Below, in pieces: positions 13,615 to 21,722 of a stretch of 21,798 nucleotides of DNA. The notes below the pieces were generated by a model, which was given only the letters and a program-made list of their open reading frames with translations, was not told the origin of the DNA and made no database searches. The stretch is taken from positions 1-21,798 of the forward strand of contig CAOJKG010000005.1 in NCBI GenBank assembly GCA_948437815.1, given 5' to 3'. A program made the position numbers and the translations under genes. The stretch's first letter is position 1. Each line of letters begins with the position of its first letter. The DNA is from an uncultured Mycoplasmatota bacterium. GTDB lineage: Bacteria; Bacillota_I; Bacilli_A; RF39; UBA660.

Positions 13615-14069
13615 TGTATTTTTACAATTTAATAAAAGATTTTAAAGAAGAATTAATAATTTTTGTTGATATGGATGGAGTTATAACAGATTATGATTTT
13701 GGTAACAAGTTAGATTTCAAAAATAAAAGACCACTAACAACTAATATTAAAACTCTAAAAAAAATATCAGAGCTAAAAAAAGTTGAATTATATATTTTAT
13801 CAATATGTAAAAAAAATATTGAAATTAAGGAAAAAAATATTTGGTTAGATGAAAATGCTCCATATTTTAAGAAAGAAAATAGAATTATTATTTCTAAAGA
13901 AAAAGAAAAGAATGAAAGTTCAAAATACTTAAAATATAAGTACTTAAAAGAATATACAAAAGAAAAGAAAAAAATTATAGTAATAGATGATGATAATGAG
14001 ATATTAAAATATTTACATAATAATTTAAAAGAAATAGCCTTATTTCAAGACTCATCACTAATAGATTAG
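13614..14069 (+). CDS. Small HAD-family phosphatase, nucleotidase-like
   Basis: This 151-residue HAD hydrolase has motif I DMDGVITDY (nucleophile D19, acid/base D21), a motif II serine in YILSICKK (S63), and a motif IV pair in VIDDDNEI (D125, D126). The DMDGV start and short cap resemble 5'(3')-deoxyribonucleotidases, though the protein is shorter than those (about 180). It overlaps the kinase stop by one base (TAATG) with AGAAGGAG upstream, so synthesis is tightly coupled. Between a kinase and an HD phosphohydrolase, a role in dephosphorylating a nucleotide or its product is the natural inference. The substrate is unknown. Confidence 0.85.
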   Translation: MYFYNLIKDFKEELIIFVDMDGVITDYDFGNKLDFKNKRPLTTNIKTLKKISELKKVELYILSICKKNIEIKEKNIWLDENAPYFKKENRIIISKEKEKNESSKYLKYKYLKEYTKEKKKIIVIDDDNEILKYLHNNLKEIALFQDSSLID

Positions 14070-14085
14070 TTAGAAGGGATAAAAA

Positions 14086-15936
14086 ATGATAGTAAAAGAT
14101 ATATGGGGAACATATGAAGTAGAAAATGAATTTCTAAAAATAATTGAATCAAGTGAGTTTAGTTCACTTAAAAATAAATCACAATTAGGGTTAAATGCCA
14201 ATCCTAACGCCACGCATACAAGATATCAACATAGTTTAGGAGTATATTATTTAGCGGGTAAATTAATTAATATTTGTAAAAAGAAATTTTCAGGAATTTT
14301 AAATATAACAGAGGAAGATGAGCAGGCTATAAAATGTATGGCTTTAGTTCATGATATAGGACATGGGGCCTTCTCTCATGTATCCGAAAATTTTTTAGAA
14401 GGAACCCATGAAGAAAGAACCGTGTCATTATTAACTGATCCCAATACGGAAATACACAAAGTTATTGTGGATACTTTTGGAGAAAACGTTTTAAATAAAG
14501 TTATCGATCTTATAGAGATGAAAGAAAAAAAGGAAACATATAATGATTCTATTGATTTAATGTTTATAATGCGAAAGTTATTAACGGGTGGTATAGATAT
14601 TGATAGAATTGATTATATATATCGTGATTCAAAACAATTATATGGTAAAGGATTTGATTTTTCTAGTATTTTAGAAGCTATAGATTTAGAATATATAGAT
14701 AATGGTTTAGAAATAGTATTTGATGGTTCAGTAGAATATACAATAGCAAACTTTTTTAATAAAAGATTTGAGTTATATGACACAGGTTATTTAAGTAATG
14801 ATACCAGAATATTAGAAAGAGTATTTGGTAAATTTATAGGAAATACTGGCATTGGATTAGAATGGAATACATCAGAGATTAAACTAAAACACTATTTTGA
14901 AGAGTTATCAAATCGTCCTGATTCTCCAGATTTTATTAAAAGAGATGCTAAAATATTATTAAATAAATCCTTAGATGATAACTTTGTTTATAAAGAAATT
15001 AATAATAAAACAACTTATGATTTATTTAAAGAAAGATTAATTTCATATGTTCCCGAATTACAATCAATATCCAATTCTTTACTAGAATCATTCTGCAAAG
15101 TTGATGTATATAGTGAGAAAAACAAAGTTTATATTCGAAAGAATGGTTTGGTTCAAGATTTATCCAAATGTTCTCAAATTCTTAATTCCGAACTAAAAAA
15201 AGAAAAATATGTAATAGCCATAGATTTACTAGCTTTAGCAAAAGAACTTGAAAGAATGGGAATAAATGAAATTGACATTAAGAAAAAGATTGAAAAAATC
15301 AAAGAAGCAATGTCAGTTGAAGTTGAACAAGAAAAGAAATTCACATTTAATAGTTTATCATCATCACCAGTTGAAGATTTTGAAAGTATAAAAGCATTTT
15401 TTAATTTAGGTAATGGGAGTTTTTCTAAAAATAATGATATATATTACGATTATGAAGGAGTACTTGCTAGTAATAAAATAAATGTGAGGCATAGAGTAGG
15501 AGATACTTGGACAATAAAAAGACCTCTAACAGACAAGTCATCAATTTGTAAAAGATTTGAGAAAAATTTAAGTGATATGAAAAGTGTATTAAGATTTTTA
15601 CAAAAAGAATGGCAAGTAAATATTGAGTTTTTAGAAGAAGTAGTAACTCTAAATACTAAAAGAACTAAATATAGATTATCTTGTTATGGAGGAGAATTCG
15701 AGCTAGCATTTGACGAAACAATACCAGAAAAAGATGCTATAGATTATTCTCCAAGCTATATGATTGAAGTAGAATTAAAAAAAGGAAGTAGTGCTGGTTT
15801 ATACTTTATTAATAAAGTTTTATTACAATTTCCTTTCCTTGAAGAATGTAATTTATCTAAAAAAGATATAGCTCTTAATACAATAGAAAGAGAAAAAGCT
15901 GTTTCAAGACAAAGAGTTAAAGCTTATCAAGATTGA
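14086..15936 (+). CDS. SAMHD1-like HD phosphohydrolase with C-terminal CYTH domain
   Basis: This 616-residue fusion has an HD domain at about 1-330 matching the SAMHD1-type triphosphohydrolase clade: R46-Y-Q-H49-S-L-G, then ALVHDIGHGAFSH (H89, D90) and GGIDIDRIDYIYRDS (D173). These correspond to the metal ligands of SAMHD1 (H167, H206/D207, D311). A helical middle follows. Residues about 410-610 are a second CYTH domain: ExExK is E414-Q-E416-K-K418, then IYYDYEGVL, NVRHRVGDTWTIKRPL, TKYRLSCYGGEFELAFDE and MIEVELKKG. SAMHD1-like enzymes remove triphosphate from dNTPs. The CYTH domain may position or cleave the triphosphate. It closes the operon, 16 bases after the HAD gene. The physiological substrate is not known. 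Confidence 0.88.
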   Translation: MIVKDIWGTYEVENEFLKIIESSEFSSLKNKSQLGLNANPNATHTRYQHSLGVYYLAGKLINICKKKFSGILNITEEDEQAIKCMALVHDIGHGAFSHVSENFLEGTHEERTVSLLTDPNTEIHKVIVDTFGENVLNKVIDLIEMKEKKETYNDSIDLMFIMRKLLTGGIDIDRIDYIYRDSKQLYGKGFDFSSILEAIDLEYIDNGLEIVFDGSVEYTIANFFNKRFELYDTGYLSNDTRILERVFGKFIGNTGIGLEWNTSEIKLKHYFEELSNRPDSPDFIKRDAKILLNKSLDDNFVYKEINNKTTYDLFKERLISYVPELQSISNSLLESFCKVDVYSEKNKVYIRKNGLVQDLSKCSQILNSELKKEKYVIAIDLLALAKELERMGINEIDIKKKIEKIKEAMSVEVEQEKKFTFNSLSSSPVEDFESIKAFFNLGNGSFSKNNDIYYDYEGVLASNKINVRHRVGDTWTIKRPLTDKSSICKRFEKNLSDMKSVLRFLQKEWQVNIEFLEEVVTLNTKRTKYRLSCYGGEFELAFDETIPEKDAIDYSPSYMIEVELKKGSSAGLYFINKVLLQFPFLEECNLSKKDIALNTIEREKAVSRQRVKAYQD

Positions 15937-15952
15937 TTTTTATCAATCTTTT
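15929..15952 (+). terminator. Terminator overlapping the HD-CYTH stop codon
   Basis: A perfect nine-base stem AAGATTGAT (15929-15937) / ATCAATCTT (15942-15950) with a TTTT loop includes the stop codon (15934-15936). The T-tract is short. Confidence 0.7.
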
Positions 15953-15993
15953 AAAATGTATTTAAAAGTATCGTAATTTTGAATATTTTAAGA

Positions 15994-16004
15994 TATAATA
16001 TAAT
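15994..16004 (+). promoter_or_regulatory. -10 element(s) immediately before the PAP2 gene
   Basis: Two overlapping TATAAT hexamers (15994-15999 and 15999-16004) end 7 and 2 bases before ATG 16007. Using the first, transcription would start at about 16006, so the mRNA could be leaderless. No ribosome-binding site is present before either candidate start. Confidence 0.5.
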
Positions 16005-16006
16005 AG

Positions 16007-16603
16007 ATGCTTATGAAAATAATAATTTGTATAACACTATTTATATTATTTATTCTATGGACTATTCTTTTAGTTAAAAATAAATTATCAAGAATAGATG
16101 ACATAGTATATAATAAAATAAAACTTAATAATAAAAAAACAATATTTTTTAAATATTTCACTAATTTAGCAAGTACAAAATATTTTATTATTATTTGCTT
16201 ATTACTTATAATATTTCTAAAAAATAAACTAGCTTTATTAATAAGTGTTGCTATGATTATAGATGCAATAATTGTATTTATAGCCAAACATATAATAAAA
16301 AGAGAAAGACCAAATATAAATAGAATAGTAGAAGAAAAAGGTTATAGCTATCCCTCAGGCCATACATTTAGTGCAACCTGTTTTTATGGTTTAGTAATGT
16401 TTTTAATTAATATAAGTAGTATTACTTTAGGGTATCAATTATTAATAATAATACCCTTAATTAGTATAATACTATTAATTGGTTTTAGTAGAATTTATTT
16501 AGGAGTTCACTATTTTAGTGATTGTATCGGTGGTTTACTTTTATCTTCAAGTTACATTATTCTCTATGTATACCTAGTGTATGATGTTTTAAAATTATTA
16601 TAA
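16007..16603 (+). CDS. PAP2-family membrane phosphatase
   Basis: This is a 198-residue integral membrane lipid phosphatase of the PAP2 family, which dephosphorylates undecaprenyl or phosphatidyl phosphates. The three active-site motifs are present: KHIIKRERP (about 94-102), YPSGHTFSA (H119) and SRIYLGVHYFSD (H168, D172). Roughly five or six hydrophobic helices surround them. Two ATGs are possible (16007 and 16013) and neither has a ribosome-binding site. The -10 is so close that translation may be leaderless. The next gene is also an envelope protein but has its own promoter. BcrC-like undecaprenyl-diphosphatase function is plausible, not proven. Confidence 0.92.
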   Translation: MLMKIIICITLFILFILWTILLVKNKLSRIDDIVYNKIKLNNKKTIFFKYFTNLASTKYFIIICLLLIIFLKNKLALLISVAMIIDAIIVFIAKHIIKRERPNINRIVEEKGYSYPSGHTFSATCFYGLVMFLINISSITLGYQLLIIIPLISIILLIGFSRIYLGVHYFSDCIGGLLLSSSYIILYVYLVYDVLKLL

Positions 16604-16619
16604 CATTGTAAAAACTACG

Positions 16620-16628
16620 TGATATAAT
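16620..16628 (+). promoter_or_regulatory. Extended -10 promoter of the LCP gene
   Basis: TGATATAAT is a perfect extended -10. Transcription would start near 16635, only about 12 nt before ATG 16647, with TAGGTGAAG as ribosome-binding site. Confidence 0.7.
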
Positions 16629-16646
16629 AAGTAAGTAGGTGAAGAT

Positions 16647-18077
16647 ATGGCGAAAGTAAATAAAAAAGAACAAGTAAAAATAGTGCCATTTTTTAAATAT
16701 TTAGCATTTATTTTAATTTTTATTACAATAATAACCTTAGGATTATTTAAATTTATTGATGTATTACCAGGTGAATACTTCTTCATATTATGTGTATTAC
16801 TAGGTATAGTCACATTAGGTTTAAGTCTATTAATATTAACAAAGCATGGTCCTAAGAAACGAGCGATAGGAACATTTCTTTCATTAATCTATTTAGTGTT
16901 TTTAATATTAGTTATAGTATATGAATTAAATACAATTGGTTTTTTAAAAAAGTTAGGGTTTAAAAATTACAAAACGGAAAATTATAGCATATTAGTTTTG
17001 AATGATAGTAAGTATGAGAAAATAGAAGATTTAGAAAAAAAGAATATTGGAAGTTTAGAATTTAATACTGATGGCTTAAAAGAATCCAAAGAAAAAGTAG
17101 AAAAAAAGATTAGTGTTAATTTCAAAATATATAATGATATAAGTGAATTAAAAAAAGATTTTGAAAAGAAGAAAGTAGAAGCAATGTTAATTGAAAATTC
17201 TATATTAGCAATCCTTACCGAAGATGATGGCGAGTTTGCTAGTAGTTATAAAGTTATATATGATTTTTCTGTAGATGTTGAAACCAAAGATATAGCCAAG
17301 AAAGTTGATATAACCAAAGATACATTTAGTATATATGTTTCAGGAATAGATACTTATGGCGCTGTATCCTCAGTATCAAGAAGTGATGTTAATATGGTTA
17401 TTACAGTTAACCCCGAAACTAATAAAATTTTAATTACATCCATACCTAGAGATTATTACGTTCCTCTAGCAGGTAAAGATGGTAAAGATAAACTTACTCA
17501 TGCTGGAATATATGGAGTTGAAACAAGTGTTAAAACCATAGAAAATTTATTAGATACAAAAATAAATTATTATATCAAAGTTAATTTTACATCTTTAATA
17601 AAAGTAGTAGATGCCCTAGGAGGGGTCAAAGTATATTCTAAATATAATTTTACTTCAATGGATGGCTATACTTACAAACAAGGATACAATAATGTTAATG
17701 GTGAAAAAGCCTTATCATTTGTTAGAGAACGTAAAGCCTTTAATGGTGGCGATAGAGTTAGAGTCGAAAATCAAGCAGCGATGATAAAAGCATTAGTAGA
17801 AAAAGCTACAAGTCCAAGTATAATTACAAAATATACTAGCTTATTAAAAACATTAGAAAAACTATTTGTTACAAATTTAAATATGGAAGATATTACAGAA
17901 TTTATAAAAAAACAAATAGATGATATGAAATCATGGGAAGTAGAGAGTCAATCTCTAAATGGCAAAGATGATTACCAATACACATATTCTTATAAAGGGC
18001 AAAAACTATATGTAATGACACCTGATAATGAAACAGTAATAAATGCTCATAATAAAATTGAAGAAATGTTTAATTAA
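16647..18077 (+). CDS. LytR-CpsA-Psr (LCP) family protein
   Basis: LCP proteins transfer undecaprenyl-linked polymers such as teichoic acids or capsule onto peptidoglycan. This 476-residue protein has three N-terminal hydrophobic helices (about 13-34, 42-61 and 72-93). An extracytoplasmic domain (about 110-200, with IGSLEFNTDGLKES and EAMLIENSI) recalls a periplasmic-binding fold. The LCP catalytic domain (about 220-440) shows YVSGIDTYGAVS, SDVNMVITVNPETNKILITS, IPRDYYVPL, ALGGVKVYS and ALSFVRERKAFNGGDRVRVENQ. These contain the conserved Arg/Asp residues for pyrophosphate and metal binding. More than one membrane helix plus the inserted domain is a known variant. A terminator spans its stop codon. 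Confidence 0.94.
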   Translation: MAKVNKKEQVKIVPFFKYLAFILIFITIITLGLFKFIDVLPGEYFFILCVLLGIVTLGLSLLILTKHGPKKRAIGTFLSLIYLVFLILVIVYELNTIGFLKKLGFKNYKTENYSILVLNDSKYEKIEDLEKKNIGSLEFNTDGLKESKEKVEKKISVNFKIYNDISELKKDFEKKKVEAMLIENSILAILTEDDGEFASSYKVIYDFSVDVETKDIAKKVDITKDTFSIYVSGIDTYGAVSSVSRSDVNMVITVNPETNKILITSIPRDYYVPLAGKDGKDKLTHAGIYGVETSVKTIENLLDTKINYYIKVNFTSLIKVVDALGGVKVYSKYNFTSMDGYTYKQGYNNVNGEKALSFVRERKAFNGGDRVRVENQAAMIKALVEKATSPSIITKYTSLLKTLEKLFVTNLNMEDITEFIKKQIDDMKSWEVESQSLNGKDDYQYTYSYKGQKLYVMTPDNETVINAHNKIEEMFN

Positions 18078-18092
18078 GGCATTTCTTTTTTG
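18062..18092 (+). terminator. Terminator spanning the LCP stop codon
   Basis: AAGAAATG (18062-18069) pairs with CATTTCTT (18081-18088), followed by four more T. The stop codon (18075-18077) lies in the loop. Confidence 0.8.
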
Positions 18093-18271
18093 TAAACTTT
18101 TTGTAAAATAATGTAAAATATTTAAAAATACAGATTTTGCCTTTTCTACTATACAGATTTTTAGTATTTGGCTTAGCAGATTCTTACCGTTTAGCTAGAC
18201 AAATTTTAATAAATCTGTTTTTGAAAAATAAAAATATTTATGATAATTTTCTATCAAAAGGAGAATTACAT
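18093..18271. other. Intergenic region before the nuclease gene
   Basis: This holds three TGTAAA repeats (18092-18118) and an 11-base direct repeat ATACAGATTTT (18128-18138 and 18151-18161). A less AT-rich patch (18130-18220) is translatable in frame with the nuclease from a TTG at 18137, but no ribosome-binding site precedes it. It may be a remnant of another gene. No clear promoter is seen. Confidence 0.4.
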
Positions 18272-19191
18272 ATGCAAGAAAAAGAGTATTTTAATGAAAT
18301 AGAAAGTTTTATCAAAAAGAATGAAATTAGAAAAAAAGAACATATTTTAGAAAGTAATTATGAGACATTAAGAAACTATTGGGAAATAGGCAGATTAATC
18401 GTTGAAGCACAAAATGGTAATAGCAAAGCAAAATATGGTGATGAATTAATTAAAAAATGGAGTAAAGAATTTACTAATAAATATGGTAAAGGATATGATG
18501 CTACTAATTTAAAAAGATTTAGACAATATTATTTAATTTTTCAAAAAAGTGGCCCAGTGGGCCACCAATTAAGTTGGACTCATTTTAGATATTTAATTCC
18601 TATAAAAAATGAAAAAAAAGAAATTATTATATTAATTTATGTATTGAGAAAAAACTATCTAAAAATGAACTTATCAAAGAGATAAAATCAAATTCTTACG
18701 AAAGGCTTTTGAATAAACCTAAACAAATTGAAATAATCCAACCCAGAAATAATTATTCTTTGTTAGGACAAACTAAAAATCCCATTATAATAGAAATAGA
18801 AAAAGGGGAAAAGATAAAAACAGAGAAAGAATTAGAAATAACAATAATATCAAAATTAAAATTATTTTTTAATCAATTGGGAGAAGGCTTTGCATTTATA
18901 GATAATCAATATAAAATAAACTATGAAAATAAAAACTATTTTATAGATATATTATTGTTTAATTATAAGTTAAATTGTTTTATGGTAGTCGAATTAAAAC
19001 TTCGAAAACTTTTAAAAGAAGATAAAGCCCAAGTTGAATTTTATATGGATTTAATTGATAAAAATATAAAAGAAACTATTCATAATAAAACAATAGGAAT
19101 AATTATAACGAAACAAAATGATAAACTAATAGCAAATTTTGTTAAAAGTGATAAATTAATACCTTTAACATATAAGCTTAAAAACAAATAG
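18272..19191 (+). pseudogene. DUF1016/YhcG-family PD-(D/E)XK nuclease, frameshifted
   Basis: The first part (18272-18685) matches the DUF1016 N-terminal domain: YETLRNYWEIGRLIVEAQ, YGDELIKKWSKEF, then GYDATNLKRFRQYYLIF and QLSWTHFRYLIPIKNE. The second part continues in the next frame as the PD-(D/E)XK domain, with D in YFIDILLFNYK and E-L-K in MVVELKLRKL, followed by KAQVEFYMDLID. The frames meet in an A8 run (18612-18619). One extra A restores K-R-N-Y-Y-I-N-L-C-I-E-K and joins the halves into about 306 residues. YhcG-type proteins are often found with restriction or defence genes and mobile DNA. The real start is ATG 18272 with AAAAGGAG. It could be a true pseudogene, a sequencing error, or a gene rescued by slippage. 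Confidence 0.88.
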
Positions 19192-19192
19192 A

Positions 19193-19221
19193 TTTACTAA
19201 ACAATAATAAATTGATATAAT
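19193..19221 (+). promoter_or_regulatory. Promoter of the DUF308-SDR-methyltransferase-rhodanese operon
   Basis: TTTACT (19193-19198), a 17-bp spacer and the perfect extended -10 TGATATAAT (19213-19221) place the start near 19228, 16 nt before ATG 19244. Confidence 0.7.
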
Positions 19222-19243
19222 AAATAGAAGAAAGAGAGATTAT

Positions 19244-19777
19244 ATGAAAAAGAAAGAACTAGTAGATTTTATTGTTGGTTTATTATTAATGTTTTTAGCA
19301 GTATGTATAATATTATTACCAACATTTAAAATAACAAATATTAAAATAGTATTACTAACAATTTTTGGTTTTTACGCCATATTTAAAATAGTAAGTTTTA
19401 TATTAATATATAAAGAAAAAGACTATGAAAGTTTATTTACAAGTTTAGTATCAGGTTCTAGTTTAATAGCTACAAGTCTAATAGAATTAACAACTAAAAA
19501 TATAGCTTTAATTCTTATGATATGGATGGGATTAATGAGTTTAATAAAACTAAAAAAAGCTGATTTTTATCATGATAGAGAAAATAAAATGTGGATATTA
19601 AGATTATTAATATTATTTATTTTTATCGCCAGTGGTTTATTAACAAGTATAAATTTATTTTATGATAATAGTGTCCAAATTTTATTAATAGGATATTTCT
19701 TTTTAGTAAATAGCGTCTTAGATACAATATCACCATTAGTAGAATATATAAGTAGAGGTAATAAAAATGGAGAATAA
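19244..19777 (+). CDS. DUF308/HdeD-like membrane protein
   Basis: This 177-residue polytopic membrane protein has about six hydrophobic helices (around 8-27, 32-55, 66-80, 84-102, 115-137 and 142-165). The pattern and the C-terminal I-G-Y-F-F-L-V-N-S-V-L-D-T-I helix resemble the HdeD/DUF308 family, whose biochemical role is not settled (acid resistance in E. coli). It is the first gene of a four-gene unit and overlaps the SDR gene by 11 bases. Family assignment rests on topology and local resemblance rather than a diagnostic motif. Confidence 0.7.
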   Translation: MKKKELVDFIVGLLLMFLAVCIILLPTFKITNIKIVLLTIFGFYAIFKIVSFILIYKEKDYESLFTSLVSGSSLIATSLIELTTKNIALILMIWMGLMSLIKLKKADFYHDRENKMWILRLLILFIFIASGLLTSINLFYDNSVQILLIGYFFLVNSVLDTISPLVEYISRGNKNGE

Positions 19778-20492
19778 AATAGCTTTTGTAACAGGTGGAA
19801 CAAGTGGAATAGGAAAAGAAATAGTTTTAAGATTGCTTGATAAAGGATGCTACGTAATAACTTGTTATAACAATAATGAAAAAAATGCTAACGAATTAAG
19901 AAATATAAGCAATGATAAATTAATAGTAAAAAAATGTGATGTAAGTAACGAACAAGAAGTAAAGTTAATAATTGATTTTATTAAAGAAACATATGGTCAT
20001 CTAGATTATTTAATAAACAATGCTGGAACTTTTATTGACTCATATATAAAAGAATTTGATATAGAAGATTTTAAAAAAGTTATAAATATAAATTTTATAG
20101 GAAAAGTTATATGTAGTAAATTATCTTATCCGATTATGAAAGAAAAAGGAGCAATTGTTAATATATCATCTAGTTTAGGCATCACACCGTGTGAAGAATC
20201 AGCAGCTTATTGTGCAAGTGCAGCAGCTATAATTAATTTTACAAAAGCAAGTGCTTTAGAGTTTTCAGATAAATTAATACGAGTAAATAGTATATGTCCA
20301 TCATTTACACCAACACCATTAGCCTTAAGAGGTTGGACAAAAGAAGAAATAGAAGAAAAGATAAAAAATACACCTTTAAAAAGATTAAATACAGTAGAGG
20401 ATACAGCTAATTTATGTTTATTTTTGTTATCTGAAGAAGCAAGTTTTATTTCAGGGGAAAATATTTCGATTAATGGAGCAAGATTAAAATGA
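19767..20492 (+). CDS. Short-chain dehydrogenase/reductase lacking the catalytic Lys
   Basis: This 241-residue FabG-like SDR has the NAD(P)-binding TGGTSGIG (9-16), CDVS (57-60), NNAG (84-87), the N109 position in ININF, the serine in VNISSSLG (134-136) and Y148. The catalytic lysine, expected four residues after the tyrosine in the Y-x-A-S-K motif, is Ala152 (YCASAAAI; codon GCA at 20220-20222). Changing AAA or AAG to GCA needs at least two substitutions, so this is unlikely to be a simple read error. The enzyme may be inactive, or serve a binding or regulatory role. Its ATG overlaps the DUF308 gene, and its end overlaps the methyltransferase by ATGA. The substrate is unknown. Confidence 0.93.
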   Translation: MENKIAFVTGGTSGIGKEIVLRLLDKGCYVITCYNNNEKNANELRNISNDKLIVKKCDVSNEQEVKLIIDFIKETYGHLDYLINNAGTFIDSYIKEFDIEDFKKVININFIGKVICSKLSYPIMKEKGAIVNISSSLGITPCEESAAYCASAAAIINFTKASALEFSDKLIRVNSICPSFTPTPLALRGWTKEEIEEKIKNTPLKRLNTVEDTANLCLFLLSEEASFISGENISINGARLK

Positions 20493-21352
20493 AAGTAATA
20501 AATGATTTTAAAGATTATGAAATATTAGATATGGCCAATGGTCAAAAATTAGAAAAATGGGGGAATATTATATTATCAAGACCAGACCCTCAAATAATAT
20601 GGACTGATAAAAATATAGATAAATGGAATGAATATGCTGAATATAATAGAAGTTCCACAGGCGGTGGGAAATGGAATATCAAAAAAAACATTCCAGATTC
20701 TTGGATAATAGAATATAAAGATTTAAAATTTAATTTAAAATTAATGGGATTTAAACATACTGGATTATTTCCAGAGCAAGCCTTTAATTGGGACTTAATT
20801 AGAGAAAAAATAAAAGAATGTAAAAAAGAAGTTAAAGTATTAAATTTATTCGCTTATACAGGTGGAGCTTCTATCGCCGCTTTAAAAGAAGGAGCAAGTG
20901 TAGTACACGTTGATTCATCACGAGGTATGATTGATTGGGCTAAAGAGAATGTTAAGATTAATAATTTAGAAGATAAATCAATTAGATTTTTAGTTGATGA
21001 TGTAAGAAAATTTGTTAAAAGAGAAATAAGAAGAGGAAACAAATATGACATTATAATTATGGACCCACCTTCATTTGGCAGAGGAAGTAAAAATGAAGTC
21101 TGGAATATAGAAACAGATTTAAACGAATTAATTAAAGATACAACAGAATTATTAAGTGATGAACCATTATTATTTATTATAAATTCTTATACAACAGGTT
21201 TATCTAAAACAGTATTAGAAAATTTATTATACTTAAATATTGAAAATAAACATCCTGGAAAAATAACCAGTCATGAGTTAGGATTACCAATGAAAGACAG
21301 TAAGTTAATATTACCATGTGGCGATACAGCAAGATGGGAGAGTATAAAATGA
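20489..21352 (+). CDS. RlmI-like class I SAM-dependent methyltransferase
   Basis: This 287-residue methyltransferase belongs to the RlmI/YccW-like group that modifies 23S rRNA. Motif I is VLNLFAYTGGASIAALKEGA (117-136), the acidic end of strand 2 is D142 in VVHVDSSRG, DVRKF (171-175) follows, and motif IV is DPPSFGRG (192-199). The N-terminal half (GFKHTGLFPEQ, RSSTGGGKW) matches the family, but the usual N-terminal PUA domain is absent, as in shorter Firmicute homologues. RNA is the probable substrate. The exact target is not decidable. Both ends overlap neighbours by ATGA. Confidence 0.9.
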   Translation: MKVINDFKDYEILDMANGQKLEKWGNIILSRPDPQIIWTDKNIDKWNEYAEYNRSSTGGGKWNIKKNIPDSWIIEYKDLKFNLKLMGFKHTGLFPEQAFNWDLIREKIKECKKEVKVLNLFAYTGGASIAALKEGASVVHVDSSRGMIDWAKENVKINNLEDKSIRFLVDDVRKFVKREIRRGNKYDIIIMDPPSFGRGSKNEVWNIETDLNELIKDTTELLSDEPLLFIINSYTTGLSKTVLENLLYLNIENKHPGKITSHELGLPMKDSKLILPCGDTARWESIK

Positions 21353-21702
21353 AAAAAATAATTATAGTTTTATTACTAGGATTATCATTAGTAGGATGTA
21401 GTACCAAAGAAAATAAAGATGTGAATTCAAGTAATGATTATAAACAAATAATGGAAGAGAAGGAATATATCGTAATTGATGTTCGAACTAAAGAAGAATA
21501 TGATGAAGGCCATGTTAAAGGTTCTATAAACATTCCTTATGATGAAATAAATAAAGATAGTGAAATTACTAAAGAAAAAGTGGTATTTGTTTATTGTAGA
21601 AGTGGTGTTAGAAGTAAAAAAGCATATGAAACATTAAAAGTTTTAGGTTTTGAAGTATATGATTTAGGTGCTTATAATTCTCTTGATTTAGAAAAAGAAT
21701 AA
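21349..21702 (+). CDS. Rhodanese-domain lipoprotein
   Basis: This 117-residue secreted protein has a lipoprotein signal peptide (KKIIIVLLLGLSLVGC, lipidated Cys17) and a single rhodanese domain: YIVIDVRTKEEYDEGHVKGS, then the catalytic loop YCRSGVRS with Cys83. Rhodaneses carry sulfur as a persulfide, and surface-anchored forms may act in sulfur or redox handling. I chose ATG 21349 (ATGA overlap with the methyltransferase) because a signal peptide follows at once. The in-frame upstream ATG at 21316 would bury it. Confidence 0.94.
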   Translation: MKKIIIVLLLGLSLVGCSTKENKDVNSSNDYKQIMEEKEYIVIDVRTKEEYDEGHVKGSINIPYDEINKDSEITKEKVVFVYCRSGVRSKKAYETLKVLGFEVYDLGAYNSLDLEKE

Positions 21703-21722
21703 GTATAAAAATAAAAAAAGTT

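Noticed and set aside
18137..18271. N-terminal extension of the nuclease from a TTG
   Set aside because: It has no ribosome-binding site, its residues do not resemble the family, and ATG 18272 has AAAAGGAG at the right distance.
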